Shown here in pieces: positions 1 to 11,060 of a DNA stretch of 64,000 nt (the first letter of the stretch is position 1; the number at the start of each line of letters is the position of its first letter). The notes beneath the pieces were generated by a model, which saw nothing but the letters and a program-made list of their open reading frames with translations, was not told the origin of the DNA and did no database searches. The DNA lies in contig CM069608.1 of assembly GCA_035771175.1 (NCBI GenBank), forward strand, positions 10,202,019-10,266,018, read 5' to 3'. This DNA is from Paratinospora sagittata (taxonomy: Eukaryota > Streptophyta > Magnoliopsida > Ranunculales > Menispermaceae). Position numbers and translations under genes: made by a program.

Positions 1-1451
1 TCTACGGTGCCATAACCATATAGTTGCTCGATCCTTGTCTTCACTACTAGCTTGATTTGCCTGATTGATTCTCGATCCCCCATTTTCTCTGTCAACTCCA
101 AGTAGTAAAGTTTGCCCCGTCTAACACCATAACCAAGAATCTTCCGGGTTTGAATGTCCTGAAAGACACAAAATGAGGGCCAAAAAGTTACAGTACAAGT
201 GAGAGTTGAAGTAATTTGGCTAACAGACAAAAGGTTGTATTCAAGAGACGGAACAACAAGGACAATATCTAATGTGAGAGTATTAGACAAGATAACAGAT
301 CCTTCCCCAGTGATAGGGGAGGTGCTACCATTGGCGGTGGAAATAACTGATTGAGGAGAAGGGAGAACAAATTTTAACTGACTGAAATCCCTCGTCATGT
401 GATCGGATGCACCAGTATCAATAATCCAAGTTATATTCTTAGAAGTTGCAGAAAATACAAATGTTTTACCAATAATACCTGGATGGGCAACATTTGACGT
501 AGGCAGCAGCTGATTTTTTTCGAGGATGTCATCATAGCTTTCCCAACAATCTTTTTACGAGGTTTCTTTGCGAAGTCCCACCACTCCGGATAGCCAATAA
601 TCTCGCAGCAACGCTGTTGCGAATGACCCTTTTCTCCGCAGTGAGTGCATAACAGGTTGTTGACTTTTCCAGATGATTGATTGTTTCGATTGGCTGATGA
701 TCTAGACGATGATCCTTGTCGAGTTTGGTTAGCCAGCATAGCCGAGTTCTCAGAGATTGGGCGATAGCTCCCTATTGTTTGTCTCTGTTGATATTCTCTC
801 CTGACATATGCATATGTGCTCTCCAAATCAAGTTTTGGGTCTTTTCGCAAGATTTCTCCACGAACTTGATCAAACTCATAGTCAAGTCAACTTAGAAAAA
901 TATGAACTCGAAGCCTAGCCATCGCGGAGTGTAACTGGATTACCCCTTCGACTGTTCCTTCCTGAGAGGTAGTTCTATGATCAATTTCCTGGAAAATAGC
1001 AACAAGTTCATTATAGTATGTTGATAATGGTCGACCATTTTGCTTGGTAGAAAAAGATCTCTGGTTCAACTCAAAAATACAGGTTTCGTCTGATCCATCA
1101 TAGAACGTTTTTGATACGGCCTCCCATATCTCCTTAGCGGTGGAGAGGCGAATAAATCGCTGCATTAGCGACTGACTCATTGAGTCAATGAGCCAACTTT
1201 TCACTTTGTGATTTTTAGTAATCCATGCTCCAAGATTGGGATCTCCAGATTATGGTTTTTTCGTTGCTCCGGTGAGATATCCAACTTTGTTACGAGCGCC
1301 AATACGCTTCTCCATGAGTTGAGACCATAATGAGTAATTGGTCTCATCGAGGATGATTCCGGTTGGAAAAGCAGAATTGTCTTGGTGTACGATAATCTGT
1401 TGTGCTGGTGTTGGGATAAGTTCGGTTGATGCGCCTATAGTGGTAGCCATC
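1..1451 (-). pseudogene. copia gag-protease remnant
   Basis: Gag begins at an ATG at 1451. One frame continues with stops at 1250-1252 and 887-889, then shifts near 510-525. Visible parts are a copia-type Gag core (about 1200-890), a CX2CX4HX4C zinc knuckle (CTHCGEKGHSQQRC, about 650-610) followed by the common GYPEWWD tail, and past the frameshift an aspartic protease with the DTGASDH active site near 400. A GAG-pre-integrase-like stretch follows to the window edge. Zinc knuckle plus DTGA marks the retroelement polyprotein that packages RNA and is self-cleaved. I cannot place the lineage within copia. It cannot give an intact Gag. Confidence 0.8.
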
Positions 1452-1857
1452 AAACTCTCAGCAGCTTTTCGAGGGTGATAAAGTTCGGTTGATGCGCCCG
1501 CTCCGATGCTTTATCTCTTTCAATCTCGAAAGCCTCTAGAAACTCAGCCGCTCCGTTCCTTTACTCTATCGCAAATTTCGAAAATCTCCCTGAGAAACCC
1601 CACAAGAACATCGTTCGGATGCTGAAAGGAAAGCCGTTCAGAAACCTGATATATCGGTTACGATTCAGGAGGTTTTGAAGAAGAACAACGTTGGACGCCG
1701 GAGAAAGAAAGAAGAACTATACCAGAGAAACAACAGAGACAGAGAGAGATTTGGCGATTGGGGTTTCGTCTCGCCAGTTTTTCTTGATCGTGAGCAGAGA
1801 GAGTGAGGGGTACGGAGGTTCGAGGCGAATTCGTTTCCTTCGTTCTTGCAGGAATCA

Positions 1858-2094
1858 ATGGCGCTGCCAACGAAGGTAAAAAAGAAGCCTATCGCCAAGA
1901 AAAAAAAACAGTCGCCGAGAAGAAACCGTCGGCCGCTGAGAAATCCCCTAAGGTTTCGAAGGAAGGAGGATCGTCTGCTTCGACGGAGAAGAAGAAGTCG
2001 AACTTGGCTTTGGTTCATCCGGACATTGGGATCTCGGGCATTATGAACAGCTTCATCAACGACATCTTCGAGCAAGAGTTGTCGAGACCTGCTC
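1858..2094 (+). pseudogene. H2B: histone H2B fragment in a retrotransposon leader (antisense to the element)
   Basis: On the plus strand an ATG at 1858 opens a lysine-rich H2B-like tail. After a run of nine A (about 1900) the H2B reading continues one frame over with [20 protein letters not shown], then VHPDIGIS and [12 protein letters not shown], the plant H2B core around the alpha-1/alpha-2 region. Compared with the family, most of helix alpha-1, the SKAM residues before GIMN and three residues after NDIFE are missing, apparently without frame loss. The resemblance stops at a GCTC shared with the primer binding site at 2091. A functional histone is not possible. It is either a gene fragment captured by the element or a fragment into which the leader recombined. 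Confidence 0.75.
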
Positions 2095-2102
2095 TGATAC
2101 CA
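2091..2102 (-). other. primer binding site of the left copia element
   Basis: The minus strand reads TGGTATCAGAGC, the usual copia site complementary to initiator tRNA-Met, directly after the LTR end ...TTACA. Confidence 0.85.
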
Positions 2103-2330
2103 TGTAAGACAATAGGGTTTCTGTAGAGAGTTCAAAGATATGTGTTCTTCTCTAAAACAAAGGCAATATATAGATACAATTACATCCTAAAATTAGGTCC
2201 TAAATTAGGGAAACAAATTGTTTCTATATTTATAGAATTTATTACTTTCTCTATGGCTTGTTTCTATATTTACAAGATCTATTACTTTCTATATAGCTCA
2301 TGCAGACAACCATTTACACAGCTTCGAACA
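2103..2330 (-). repeat. 5' LTR of the left copia element
   Basis: On the minus strand this 228-bp segment starts TGTTCGAAG and ends CTTACA, giving TG...CA ends, and is followed at once by the primer binding site. AT-rich TATA-like stretches lie in the middle. The partner LTR is outside the window, so the outer boundary rests on the TG terminus alone. Confidence 0.7.
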
Positions 2331-2680
2331 TAATTGACTGATCCTGATAGGTCCTTAAGCAAGGAAACAAAAGAGTGATGCATCAACCTGATCCAATTGA
2401 CATATCCGTAAAATGCTTTAACTGAAGTAGATAGTTCTTGTTCTTAGATCTAGAAGCACCCTCATTACTTGCAGGACCCAAATTTGGCAGGTTAGCAACT
2501 ATCAAAAGAGAGCTTAATTTTTTTTTTGTGTTATATTGTGGATGAGAAGACCATAATCTTGTATCAGGTCACATTGTATATCTTAATGTCAGCATCAGTA
2601 TAATCGTTGATGCATATTCAACTAAAGATGCTGTAAATTGACATCCATTTTTAATATTTCTCTAAAAGGGTGTACCTAAT
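2331..2680. other. intergenic, no gene seen
   Basis: AT-rich sequence between two retrotransposons with no convincing ORF, RNA gene or repeat boundary, apart from the CTAAT target duplication at 2676-2680. Confidence 0.6.
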
Positions 2681-3253
2681 TGTTGGTCCACCTCATTCAA
2701 AGAAGGCGGCTAAGGACGGCCAACATCAACAACAACGTGGGCGGCAACAGCCAAATGAGAACAGTCAACAAAAATGGCCAACAATTTGCAAAATGAAATA
2801 GTCAAAGATTCAGGCGCCGATTTGTATGAAAATATAATTTCTATATGTACAAAATTGCCCCTGACTCCTATAAATAGAGCCTTAATTTCATTCTTGAAAT
2901 TCATCTGAAAGAGATCAAAAATTCGGAGAGATCTAATTTGAGAGATCCAGAGAGCCTCAAAGAGAGTTTCTTTGAAAAGAAAAAGTGTGAGCCAATTTGT
3001 AAAGTTTTACCCACAAATTGAAGATACATGGTTATTGTATATTTGTGAGAGATCCACCTAAGGGTGAAGTTTGTAATCCCATTATCTTATAGTGGAAGTC
3101 TTTAAGTGGCCTACGGGTCCCGTGGTTTTTACCTCATCTTTGGAGGGTTTTCCACGCTAAAATATTTGGTGTTATTTTGTTGTATTTTTTAGTTTGGAAA
3201 ATTATCCTGGGATTGTGGAATTTATTTCTTTACAACCATCGATTTTCCCAACA
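2681..3253 (+). repeat. 5' LTR, Tnt1-like element
   Basis: 573 bp, TG...CA ends. A promoter-like core, CTCCTATAAATAGAGCC, lies near 2868-2884 and should hold the transcription start downstream. This core and the later TCCACCTAAGGGTGAAG motif also occur in the LTR of the element at 10114. Confidence 0.93.
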
Positions 3254-3256
3254 AAG

Positions 3257-3268
3257 TGGTATCAGAGC
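3257..3268 (+). other. primer binding site
   Basis: TGGTATCAGAGC, three bases after the LTR end. Confidence 0.9.
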
Positions 3269-3392
3269 CTGGGTCGTTTTCAGCGAAGGTACTGTTCATA
3301 CATATAGTACTATTCACGTATACAATTCACAGCGTACTATTCATCACCGGAAAAGTGTCAAGCTCTGCGAAACCTGTTGACTGACGACTCAA

Positions 3393-6300
3393 ATGGAGGA
3401 GAGCACAGGCAATATGAATACAAGCAATATGATCAGGTTGACTGCATTTAATTATGCAATTTGGAAGCCGAAGATGGATGATCTCTTATACATTAAAGAT
3501 CTGTGGAAGCCGATTGTAATGCCGAAAGAGAAAGCCGTGACTACAACTTCGACAGATGACAAGACACCAAAAACAACCAGCACAGACGTTGACTGGGCCG
3601 TGCTAAACCGAAAGTGTGCTGCTCAAATCAGATAATGGATCGACAAGAGCATTTTCCAAAATTTTGCTAATGAACACGATGCTTACGTTCTTTGGCAAAA
3701 GTCAGAGAAAATATATGCGAGGACAACCGTACAGAATAAAGCTAATCTGATGCGACGATTAGTCAATTTGAAGTATAAAGATGGAAGCAGCGTATCGGAA
3801 CACATGAGTGAGTTCCAAGGCATTGTAGATCAACTCAACTATATGATGATGACCGTAGATGACGAGCTACAAGCGTTGTTGTTGCTGAGTTCTCTACCAA
3901 AAAGTTGGGACACTCTAGTTGTGTTAGTTAGTAATTCAGCTCCTGACGGCAAGCTTACCATGGATATGGTAAAAGAAAGAATGTTGAACGAAGAGTCTCG
4001 ACGAAAAAATGATGGATATACTCCTGAAACTGAAGCACTTGTCATGGAAAAACAAGGCAAGCAAGAATGGCACGGAAGAAGTAAAAGTAGAAATCCTTGT
4101 AACCAAAGTCAGCAAAGAGGACGCTCGAAGTCCAGATCGTGGCATGACAAGAAGTGTCATCACTGCGGCAAGCCCGGACACTTCATTCGAGAATGTCAAA
4201 ATTTAAAGGAGGCATGATCCAGAAATCAAGAAGCAGAAACCCGAACAAATGACACCGCAACTCTCACTAAAGAAGTTGTCATTGTTCGAGATGCTGATTA
4301 TGTCAATCTTGCATGTCAAGACTCTACATGGGTAGTTGACTCAGGTGCTTCTTACCATGTCACCTCACGACGAGATTTCTTCTCAGCCTACACTCAAGGT
4401 GATTTCGGACGAGTGAGGATGGGAAATGATGATGCATCCAAAATTATCGGCATCGACAATATTTATTTAGAAACTAACCTTGGATGCAGGTTACTCTTGA
4501 AAGATGTGAGGCATGTTCCTGATATCCGCCTCAATTTGATCTCCACCGGAATGCTTGATGACAATGGCTACAATAATAACTTTGGTGAAGGAAAATGGAA
4601 GCTCACCAAAAGAAACTTGGTAGTAGCCAAAGGCAAGAAAGATACATCTCTCTATCTCATAGAAGCCAAACTGTGTAGAGGAGAAGTAAATACCATGAGG
4701 AAAGAAGTTCCCATCGAGTTATGGCATAAGCGGCTCGGCCACATGAGTGAAAATGGTCTCAGAATTCTTTCCAAAAAGGAGCTCTTGCCAGGAATGACAG
4801 GTACATCTTTACGTACTTGTGTTGATTGTATTATGGGTAAACAACATATAGTTGCATTTCGTAGTTCCCCACCATCTAGAAAGGCAAATATTATAGATTT
4901 AATACACACAGATGTCTGCACAATGAGTTGTAAGTCACTAGGAGGTGCTCATTATTTTGTGACTTTTATTGATGATCACTCTAGAAAAGTGTGGGCCTTT
5001 GCTTTGAAAACTAAAGATCAAGTGCAGGAAGTTTTCAAGCAATTTCATGTAGAAGTTGAGAGAGAAACTTGCAGACGTTTGAAGTGTGTACGATCAGACA
5101 ATGGCGGTGAGTATCGCGGATCATCCGAGGAGTACTGTAGAAGTTTTGGCATCAGGCTTGAAAAATCGATACCAAAGACACCTCAACACAATGGTATCGC
5201 AGAGAGGATGAACAAAATCATTTGTGAAAGAGTAAGATGTGTGCTTTCAAATGCAAAACTGCCAAACTCCTATTGGGGAGAGGCAATGAGGACAACAGTC
5301 GATTTAATCAACCTTTCTCCATCAGTTCCACTGAACTACTACGTACCAAAAAAGGCTTGGACGGGGAAAGATGTTTCTTACAAACACTTGAAGGTATTCG
5401 GCTGCAGAGCATTTGTTCACATCCCTAAAAACGAAAGGTCCAAGCTGGATGGAAAAGTGAAGCAGTGTATCTTTGTGGGATATTCCCATGAAGAATTCAG
5501 CTACAGACTTTGGGATCCTATCAACAAAAGGATTGTCAGAAGCAGAGACGTGGTGTTTCTTGAAGATCAGACGATCGAGGATTTTCAGAAACATGAGAAG
5601 CCACAATAAGAAGAAATTCCAGTTAATCTGGAACCAGTCACTCCATCAACAAATTCAGATGACAAGGGAGCTGCACCAGATACTGATGATGATGTTCCAC
5701 CAGCTCAAAGTTCAGAACCAGAACAAGTTCCTGAACAAGTCCAACCAAAAGCACAGCTAAGAAGATCTACCAGAGAGCGACAACCAAGTCAAAGATATTC
5801 TCCTAGCGACTATGTGATGCTCACTGACGGGGGAGAATCAGAGAGCTATACCGAAGCTATCACTGACCAACATAAGACTGAGTGGATGAAAGCCATGCAG
5901 GAAGAAATGAAATCTCTACATGAGAACCACACATTTGACTTGGTGAAATTACCACAGGGAAGGAAAGCCCTCAAGAACAAGTGGGTGTACAGGATCAAAA
6001 GCGAAGAAGGTAGCCCGCAACCTCGATACAAAGCAAGATTGGTTGTGAAAGGATTCGGGCAGAAGAAAGGCATTGACTTCGATGAAATCTTCTCACCGGT
6101 GGTAAAAATGTCTTCAATCTGAGTTGTTTTTGGCTTGGCAGCTAGTCTTAATCTGGGGGTTGAACAACTTGATGTAAAAACCGCATTCTTACACGGTGAT
6201 CTTGACGAGGAAATCTATATGGAGCAGCCCGAAGGTTTCCAAGTCAAAAGAAAAAAGAAGCTGGTATGCAGGCTAAAGAAAAGTCTGTACGGTTTGAAAC

Positions 6301-7403
6301 AGGCACCGAGGCAGTGGTATAAAAAGTTCGACACGTTCATGGAGAAAAAGGAGTACAATCGAACCACAGCTGATCACTACGTCTTCATCAAAAAATTCTC
6401 TGATGGTGATTTTATTATTCTTTTACTTTATGTTGATGATATGTTAATTGTAGGCCAAGATATCAGCAAGATTAACAAGTTGAAGAATGAGTTAAGGAAG
6501 TCCTTTGCAATGAAAGACTTAAGACCCGGAAAGCAAATCCTTGGCATGAAGATTGTTCGTGACAGGAAGAACAAGAGACTTTGGCTATCTCAAGAGAAGT
6601 ATATTGAGAAAGTTTTAGAGAGGTTCAACATGAGCAAAGCTAAACCTGTTAGTTCTCCACTGGCAGGCCACTTCAAGCTTAATACGAGCCAGTGTCCTTC
6701 AAGCGAGGAGGAGAAATCAGAGATAAGCAACGTGCCTTATCCATCGGTGGTTGGCAGTCTAATGTACGCTATGGTATGCACTAGACCAGACATTGCTCAT
6801 GTTGTTGGTGTTGTGAGCCGATTTCTATCAAATCCTGGAAAGGAACATTGGACAGCAGTCAAATGGATACTCAGGTATCTTAGAGGTACTTCTAGTCATT
6901 GTTTATGTTTTGGTAATGATAAATTTGTACTAGAAGGATTTACAGATTCAGATATGGCTGGCGACGTGGATACGAGAAAGTCGATATCCGGGTACCTAAT
7001 AACATTTGCAGGGGGAGCTGTCTCATGGCAATCACGATTACAGAAGTGTATTGCCTTAAGTACCACAGAAGCAGAGTACATTGCAATCACTGAAGGTTGT
7101 AAGGAGATCTTGTGGATGAAAAAGTTCCTACAAGAATTGCATCAGAACCAAGAAAATTATGTTCTTTATTGCGACAGTCAGAGTGCAATTCACCTCAGTA
7201 AGAACTCAACCTTCCACTCAAGGTCCAAGCACATCGACGTGAGATATCATTGGATTCGTGATGTGCTGGAAAATAAACTGCTGCAAGTTGAGAAGATCCA
7301 CACTAATGACAACGGGGCAAATATGATGACGAAGTCCCTGACCAAAGAAAAGCTTGCTATCTGTAGAGAGATTGCAGGTGTGGAAGAGCCCTGTTCCACA
7401 TGA
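3393..7403 (+). pseudogene. Tnt1-like gag-pol polyprotein with four in-frame stops
   Basis: A single frame runs from the ATG at 3393 to the stop at 7401-7403, broken at 3633 (TAA), 4215 (TGA), 5607 (TAA) and 6120 (TGA), with no frameshift seen. In order: Gag; zinc knuckle CHHCGKPGHFIREC (about 4158-4199); protease active site VVDSGASYH (about 4330); pre-integrase HX4H...CX2C; integrase with HTDVC, SDNGGEY and QHNGIAER around the DDE residues; RT with LLYVDDML (about 6420); RNase H with TDSDMAG and the conserved CDSQSAIHLSKN. The stop at 6120 replaces a position normally Arg, so CGA to TGA is likely. Apart from the stops the frame is well kept, so decay is modest. Confidence 0.92.
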
Positions 7404-7419
7404 GGTGGAGGGGAAGATT
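7402..7419 (+). other. polypurine tract
   Basis: Purine-rich GAGGTGGAGGGGAAGATT directly before the 3' LTR, the expected plus-strand primer site. The last 70 bases up to here recur in the element at 10114. Confidence 0.85.
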
Positions 7420-7993
7420 TGTTGGTCCACCTCATTCAAAGAAGGCGGCTAAGGGCGGCCAACAACAACAACAACGTGGGCGACAGCAGCCAAATGAGAA
7501 CTGTCAACAAAAACGGCCAACAATTTGCAAAATGAAATAGTCAAAGATTCAGGTGCCGATTTGTATGAAAATATGATTTCTATATTTACAAAATTACCCC
7601 TGAATACTCCTATAAATAGAGCCTTAATTTCATTCTTGAAATTCATCTGAGAGGTCAAAAATTCGGATAGATCTAATTTGAGAGATCCAGAGAGCCTCAA
7701 AGAGAGTTTCTTTGAGAAGAAAAAGTGTGAGTCAATTTGTGAAGTTTTACCCACAAATTGAAGATACATGGTTATTGTATATTTGTGAGAGATCCACCTA
7801 AGGGTGAAGTTTATAATCTCATTATATTATAGTGGAAGTCTTTAAGTGGCCTATGGGTCCCGTGGTTTTTACCTCATTTTTGGAGGGTTTTCCACGCTAA
7901 AATCTTTGGTGTTATTTTGTTGTATTTTTTAGTTTGGGAAATTATCCTGGGATTGTGGAATTTATTTCTTTACAACCATCGATTTTCCCAACA
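7420..7993 (+). repeat. 3' LTR, Tnt1-like element
   Basis: 574 bp, aligned with the 5' LTR over its whole length. It ends CCCAACA and is followed by CTAAT. Confidence 0.93.
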
Positions 7994-8521
7994 CTAATAT
8001 ATGAGGCTTCTGCCATTATGAGGTTTGGGGAAGGATGATGCATGTAGTACGGTGTTACCTCCACTTTAAAGAAGCTCTTTTTAGATTCAAACTTGTAACC
8101 TCCAAGTCACAATGGAGTAACATAACCTTTGCGCCAAATTTCTCTCTCAACCAAAAATGTCATTCCTGCAAGATGTCATGTTCTAATGTGTTTTTATGTG
8201 CCCTACTTTTCTAGTTGTCCCACGGGTTATCAGGTTACATCTTGAAATGAGCCAATCAAATTGGCAAGATTAAATGTTTTGTACTATACCTCATTGGAAG
8301 TGTTCCATCTAAATCAGTGTTTGTTTATGGACATCTTGAAAACTAATTGTTGATTTAATTTATGGAAAGGTGGAGAGAGTGCTCATTTTCCTAAAAGTTG
8401 GCTTTTGTCTTCCCACTAGGTTCTTTGCACAATACTTTCAACTATGCAATGGCTTGTGCTTTTGATGATAACTGTTATAGAAGTGGAATTTGACTGTTCT
8501 TCTATCTTCATGTTAATTCAG
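7994..8521. other. gene-free spacer, possibly intron of the RING pseudogene
   Basis: No ORF with family resemblance. The segment ends in TTAATTCAG, a plausible splice acceptor for the BRUTUS-like exon at 8522. Confidence 0.4.
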
Positions 8522-8955
8522 GGAAGTATACCATTGCCCATTTTGAAATTTATGCCGTGTTGGGAGGGGGCTTGGCATCGACTTCATGAAATGCAATTGC
8601 TGCCTCGGGATGAAGTTAGTGGACGACAAGTGCCGGGAGAAAGGTCTGGAAACAAACTGTCCCATCTGTTGTGAGGACATGTTCACATCTAGTGCAGCAG
8701 TCAGAGCATTACCTTGTGGTCATTTTATGCATTCTGCTTGTTTCCAGGTATGTTCTTTTCTCATTCTTTTACTTGGTCTTTACTTCTACTATTTCTTACA
8801 CTTGTAGTTTCTCATCCCTTTTGTAAGAAGAGGCTTTCTATTTGGGCACTTGAACCGAAATCTCATCTTTTCTATGTTTATCTTTTATGGTTCAGGCATA
8901 TACTTGCAATCACTACACCTGTCCAATATGAAGCAAATCCTTGGGAGATATGGCG
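8522..8955 (+). pseudogene. BRUTUS-type CHY/RING E3 ligase fragment (two exons)
   Basis: Exon 8522-8747 encodes EVYHCPF, a stop (8544-8546), then CRVGRGLGIDF and MKCNCCLGMKLVD leading to NCPICCEDMF and ALPCGHFMHSACFQ. Exon 8896-8955 adds AYTCNHYTCPI, a stop (8929-8931) and SKSLGDMA. This is the CTCHY/RING part of the HHE-RING iron-sensing ligases (BRUTUS/BTSL family). The splice sites (CAG/GTATG, TTCAG/GC, GCG/GTATG) match normal exon ends. Both stops fall where a zinc-binding Cys is expected, and about three residues including a His-Cys pair appear deleted before MKC. The N-terminal haemerythrin domains and the last exons are not in the window. It is a non-functional gene fragment. Confidence 0.75.
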
Positions 8956-10113
8956 GTATGGGATTTACTCTAGCATTTATTTTTCATCTTTCATCAATCA
9001 ACATAAGGACAAAGTTTGTTCAAATTTGCTTGCCCCATTTTGTCCAGCCAAGTATAAAAAGGGTTAGGGCATTATTATTAAAAATTAAGTCCAGGTTCGG
9101 GCAAAAGCCCTATCAAATTTAAAACTTTGCCTGGTTTAGGCCAAAGACATTTCAGAGAGAGTCAGGCATAAAACTCGAATTGGCAAATGGGTAAATTGTG
9201 TTAATTTTTCTTATCCTATCTAAAGACATTACTACTAGTTAAGCAACCTCATCATGGAATCACTTACATTATATCATCATGAGTTTTCTAAATATTGATG
9301 TGATTTTTCTAAATATTATTGCCTATATATTGTGCACATGAATGTTATTTGTTATTAGTTATGATGATTTAAGTTTTTAAAAGCTAAGCAACTCAATTTT
9401 AATTAGGGTCAGATTTGGATAGATAAACTAGTGCCAACTGCCTAAATTTATAATCGGGACAGCTCTGGGCACACCATAGGCATGTTAATAATATAAGATG
9501 TTTCCAAAATCAATTCTGTCCAAACCCGATTTTTAGCCACCCCTAGGCATAGATATGTGGTGTTTGACAAGAGGACACATTCCCTCCTTGCCTATATTTT
9601 ACATCTCTTAATATGATACATGTTTGGGACATTATTTATTACATTACTTTTTGTGCATACAATAGAAGGTCGTCTATTCGTAGACGGTCATGTTGACAAC
9701 CTCTACTTTTAATTTAATGTCACCTCAGCTTGACAGTGAACGGTGATAGTTGCATGAAAGAAGTTTATTTTAATTTTTTCACAAAATAGCTTATATCAGG
9801 ATGAAAAAAAAAGGGAAAATAAGAACTTATATAAGCTAGTAACAATCAGGAAGCTTTAAATATGTTAAAACATATATAGGTATAAATGGTGTATATAAAT
9901 TGGTTAACATGAATTGCCGTATTTTTAACGTTATAGTAGTTGTCACTGCATTAAAAATAGTAACATGATTCAATTAACCCTACAGGAACAACGATGAAAT
10001 TCTCCAGTACAAAGCACAGACATGGAAATTGAACTGTAGCCACCGAAGATAAATGCCATGGGGGAAAACGAATTTGACAGGCTGATTCAAAGAACAAATC
10101 CTCGAGTACCCTT
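8956..10113. other. gene-free region with a possible hAT-like terminal repeat
   Basis: AT-rich with no coding family recognised. Near 9523-9545 the minus strand reads CTAGGGGTGGCTAAAAATCG, resembling the terminal repeats of plant hAT-derived MITEs. I could not find a convincing partner end or duplication, so an element is suspected rather than called. The CCCTT at 10109-10113 is the target duplication of the next element. Confidence 0.4.
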
Positions 10114-10508
10114 TGTGGGGACCACCCCCATGTGGCAGATAAGGGTGGCAGACAAGGAGACAAGTGGGCGACATGTGGCAGACAAGGAGACAAGTGGGTG
10201 ACTGAAACAACGCATTCGGCGCCGTTTTTCGACGTCCCCGAAAGGGTATTAAAATATTATATTATATATTTATAATTACGAAAATGTCCCTAAATACTCC
10301 TATAAATAGAGTCTAACTTCATTCTTGAAGTTCATTCCTGAGATCTATTCTGAGAGATCTAATTCAATAGATCCAATCTGTAAGATCCACCTAAGGGTGA
10401 AGTAATACAAGTTTTGCTGCCTCCCGTGGACGTAGGCAATTTGCCGAACCACGTTAAATATTGTTGTCTTGTTTTTTCTTTCATGTTTTACCATGATTCC
10501 GCACAACA
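10114..10508 (+). repeat. 5' LTR of chimeric copia
   Basis: 395 bp. Near the start lie repeats built on GTGGCAGACAAGG and GACAAGTGGG. The promoter core CTCCTATAAATAGAGTC is near 10298-10314. Confidence 0.92.
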
Positions 10509-10511
10509 AAT

Positions 10512-10523
10512 TGGTATCAGAGA
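10512..10523 (+). other. primer binding site
   Basis: TGGTATCAGAGA, three bases after the LTR end; the last base differs from the usual copia site. Confidence 0.85.
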
Positions 10524-10729
10524 CAAGGTTAAGCTTTGGAAGAAAAATAGACCCTCTGTCGAATTTTTTGAGACGGCGTCGAAATTTTCGAGATTCTGTA
10601 AAAGTGATTGGAACTATTTTCTGATCACCCGTGGAGGTAGCTCTTGTTTCCAGGAGTACAACGCAATAAACGGCGAGAAAAACGGACAAGAAACGAGTTC
10701 TCAGGAGCCGATCAAAGTTTGATCCTTGT

Positions 10730-11060
10730 ACAGCGTTTGCCGACACTGTTCATCCCGACAAGGATCCGACCCAAGGATCCGACCAGATCCGGCACTGTTC
10801 ACCCACTCGATCCGCCACCGTTCATCTCGGCCAAACTGTTCAATCTGCACTGTTCACCGGCCCATCCGTTTTGGTCCAGAACTGTTCCTCCGGCCCATCC
10901 TACTCAGTCAGCACTGTTCATACCCCCCGGTCCCAGCCCACTCGGTCCGCACTGTTTATCTCGGCCCAGCCGTTCGACCCCGCTCTGTTTACCCGGCCTA
11001 GCCGTTTCGGTCCGATACTGTGCATCAGGCCCAGCCCGTTTCGGCCCGCAGCTGACCGAA
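10730..11060 (+). repeat. degenerate GC-rich tandem repeats in the leader
   Basis: About nine imperfect units of roughly 30-40 bp, each opening with ACTGTTCA or a near variant and continuing with a CGGCCCA...TTCGGTCCG-like part. The composition contrasts sharply with the AT-rich surroundings. The stretch lies between primer binding site and gag; the function is unknown. Open frames across it look like by-products of low stop density. Confidence 0.7.

Larger units (their letters stand above)
1..2330 (-). mobile_element. Ty1/copia LTR retrotransposon, 5' part (runs off window edge)
   Basis: Read on the minus strand the order is 5' LTR (2330-2103), primer binding site (2102-2091), a leader of about 640 bp, gag from 1451 and the aspartic-protease/pre-integrase region down to base 1. 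This is the Ty1/copia order. The remaining pol and the 3' LTR lie outside the window, so length and target duplication cannot be checked at this end. The gag frame has stops and one frameshift, so the copy is defective. The leader is unusual because it contains an antisense histone H2B fragment. Confidence 0.85.
2681..7993 (+). mobile_element. complete Tnt1-like Ty1/copia element
   Basis: LTRs at 2681-3253 and 7420-7993 start TGTTGG and end CCCAACA. They are flanked by a perfect 5-bp duplication CTAAT (2676-2680 and 7994-7998). The primer binding site (3257-3268) and polypurine tract (about 7402-7419) sit where expected. I count about 21 substitutions plus two small indels between the LTRs, roughly 3.7%, so the insertion is not recent. 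The internal region is one gag-pol frame with four stops. Domain order Gag-protease-integrase-RT-RNase H and the close match to Tnt1-type motifs place it in the Tork/Tnt1 lineage. Confidence 0.95.

Noticed and set aside
1665..2135. 156-residue minus-strand frame over the copia leader
   Set aside because: It is antisense to the H2B fragment and composed of low-complexity Leu/Ser/Phe/Arg-rich text with no domain; the H2B frame explains the coding-like composition.
10057..10113. Short open stretch (MGENEFDRLIQRTNPRVPF) running into the copia insertion at 10114, as if an exon were interrupted
   Set aside because: Joining across the CCCTT site to 15294 gives a stop within a few codons and no family is recognised on either side.
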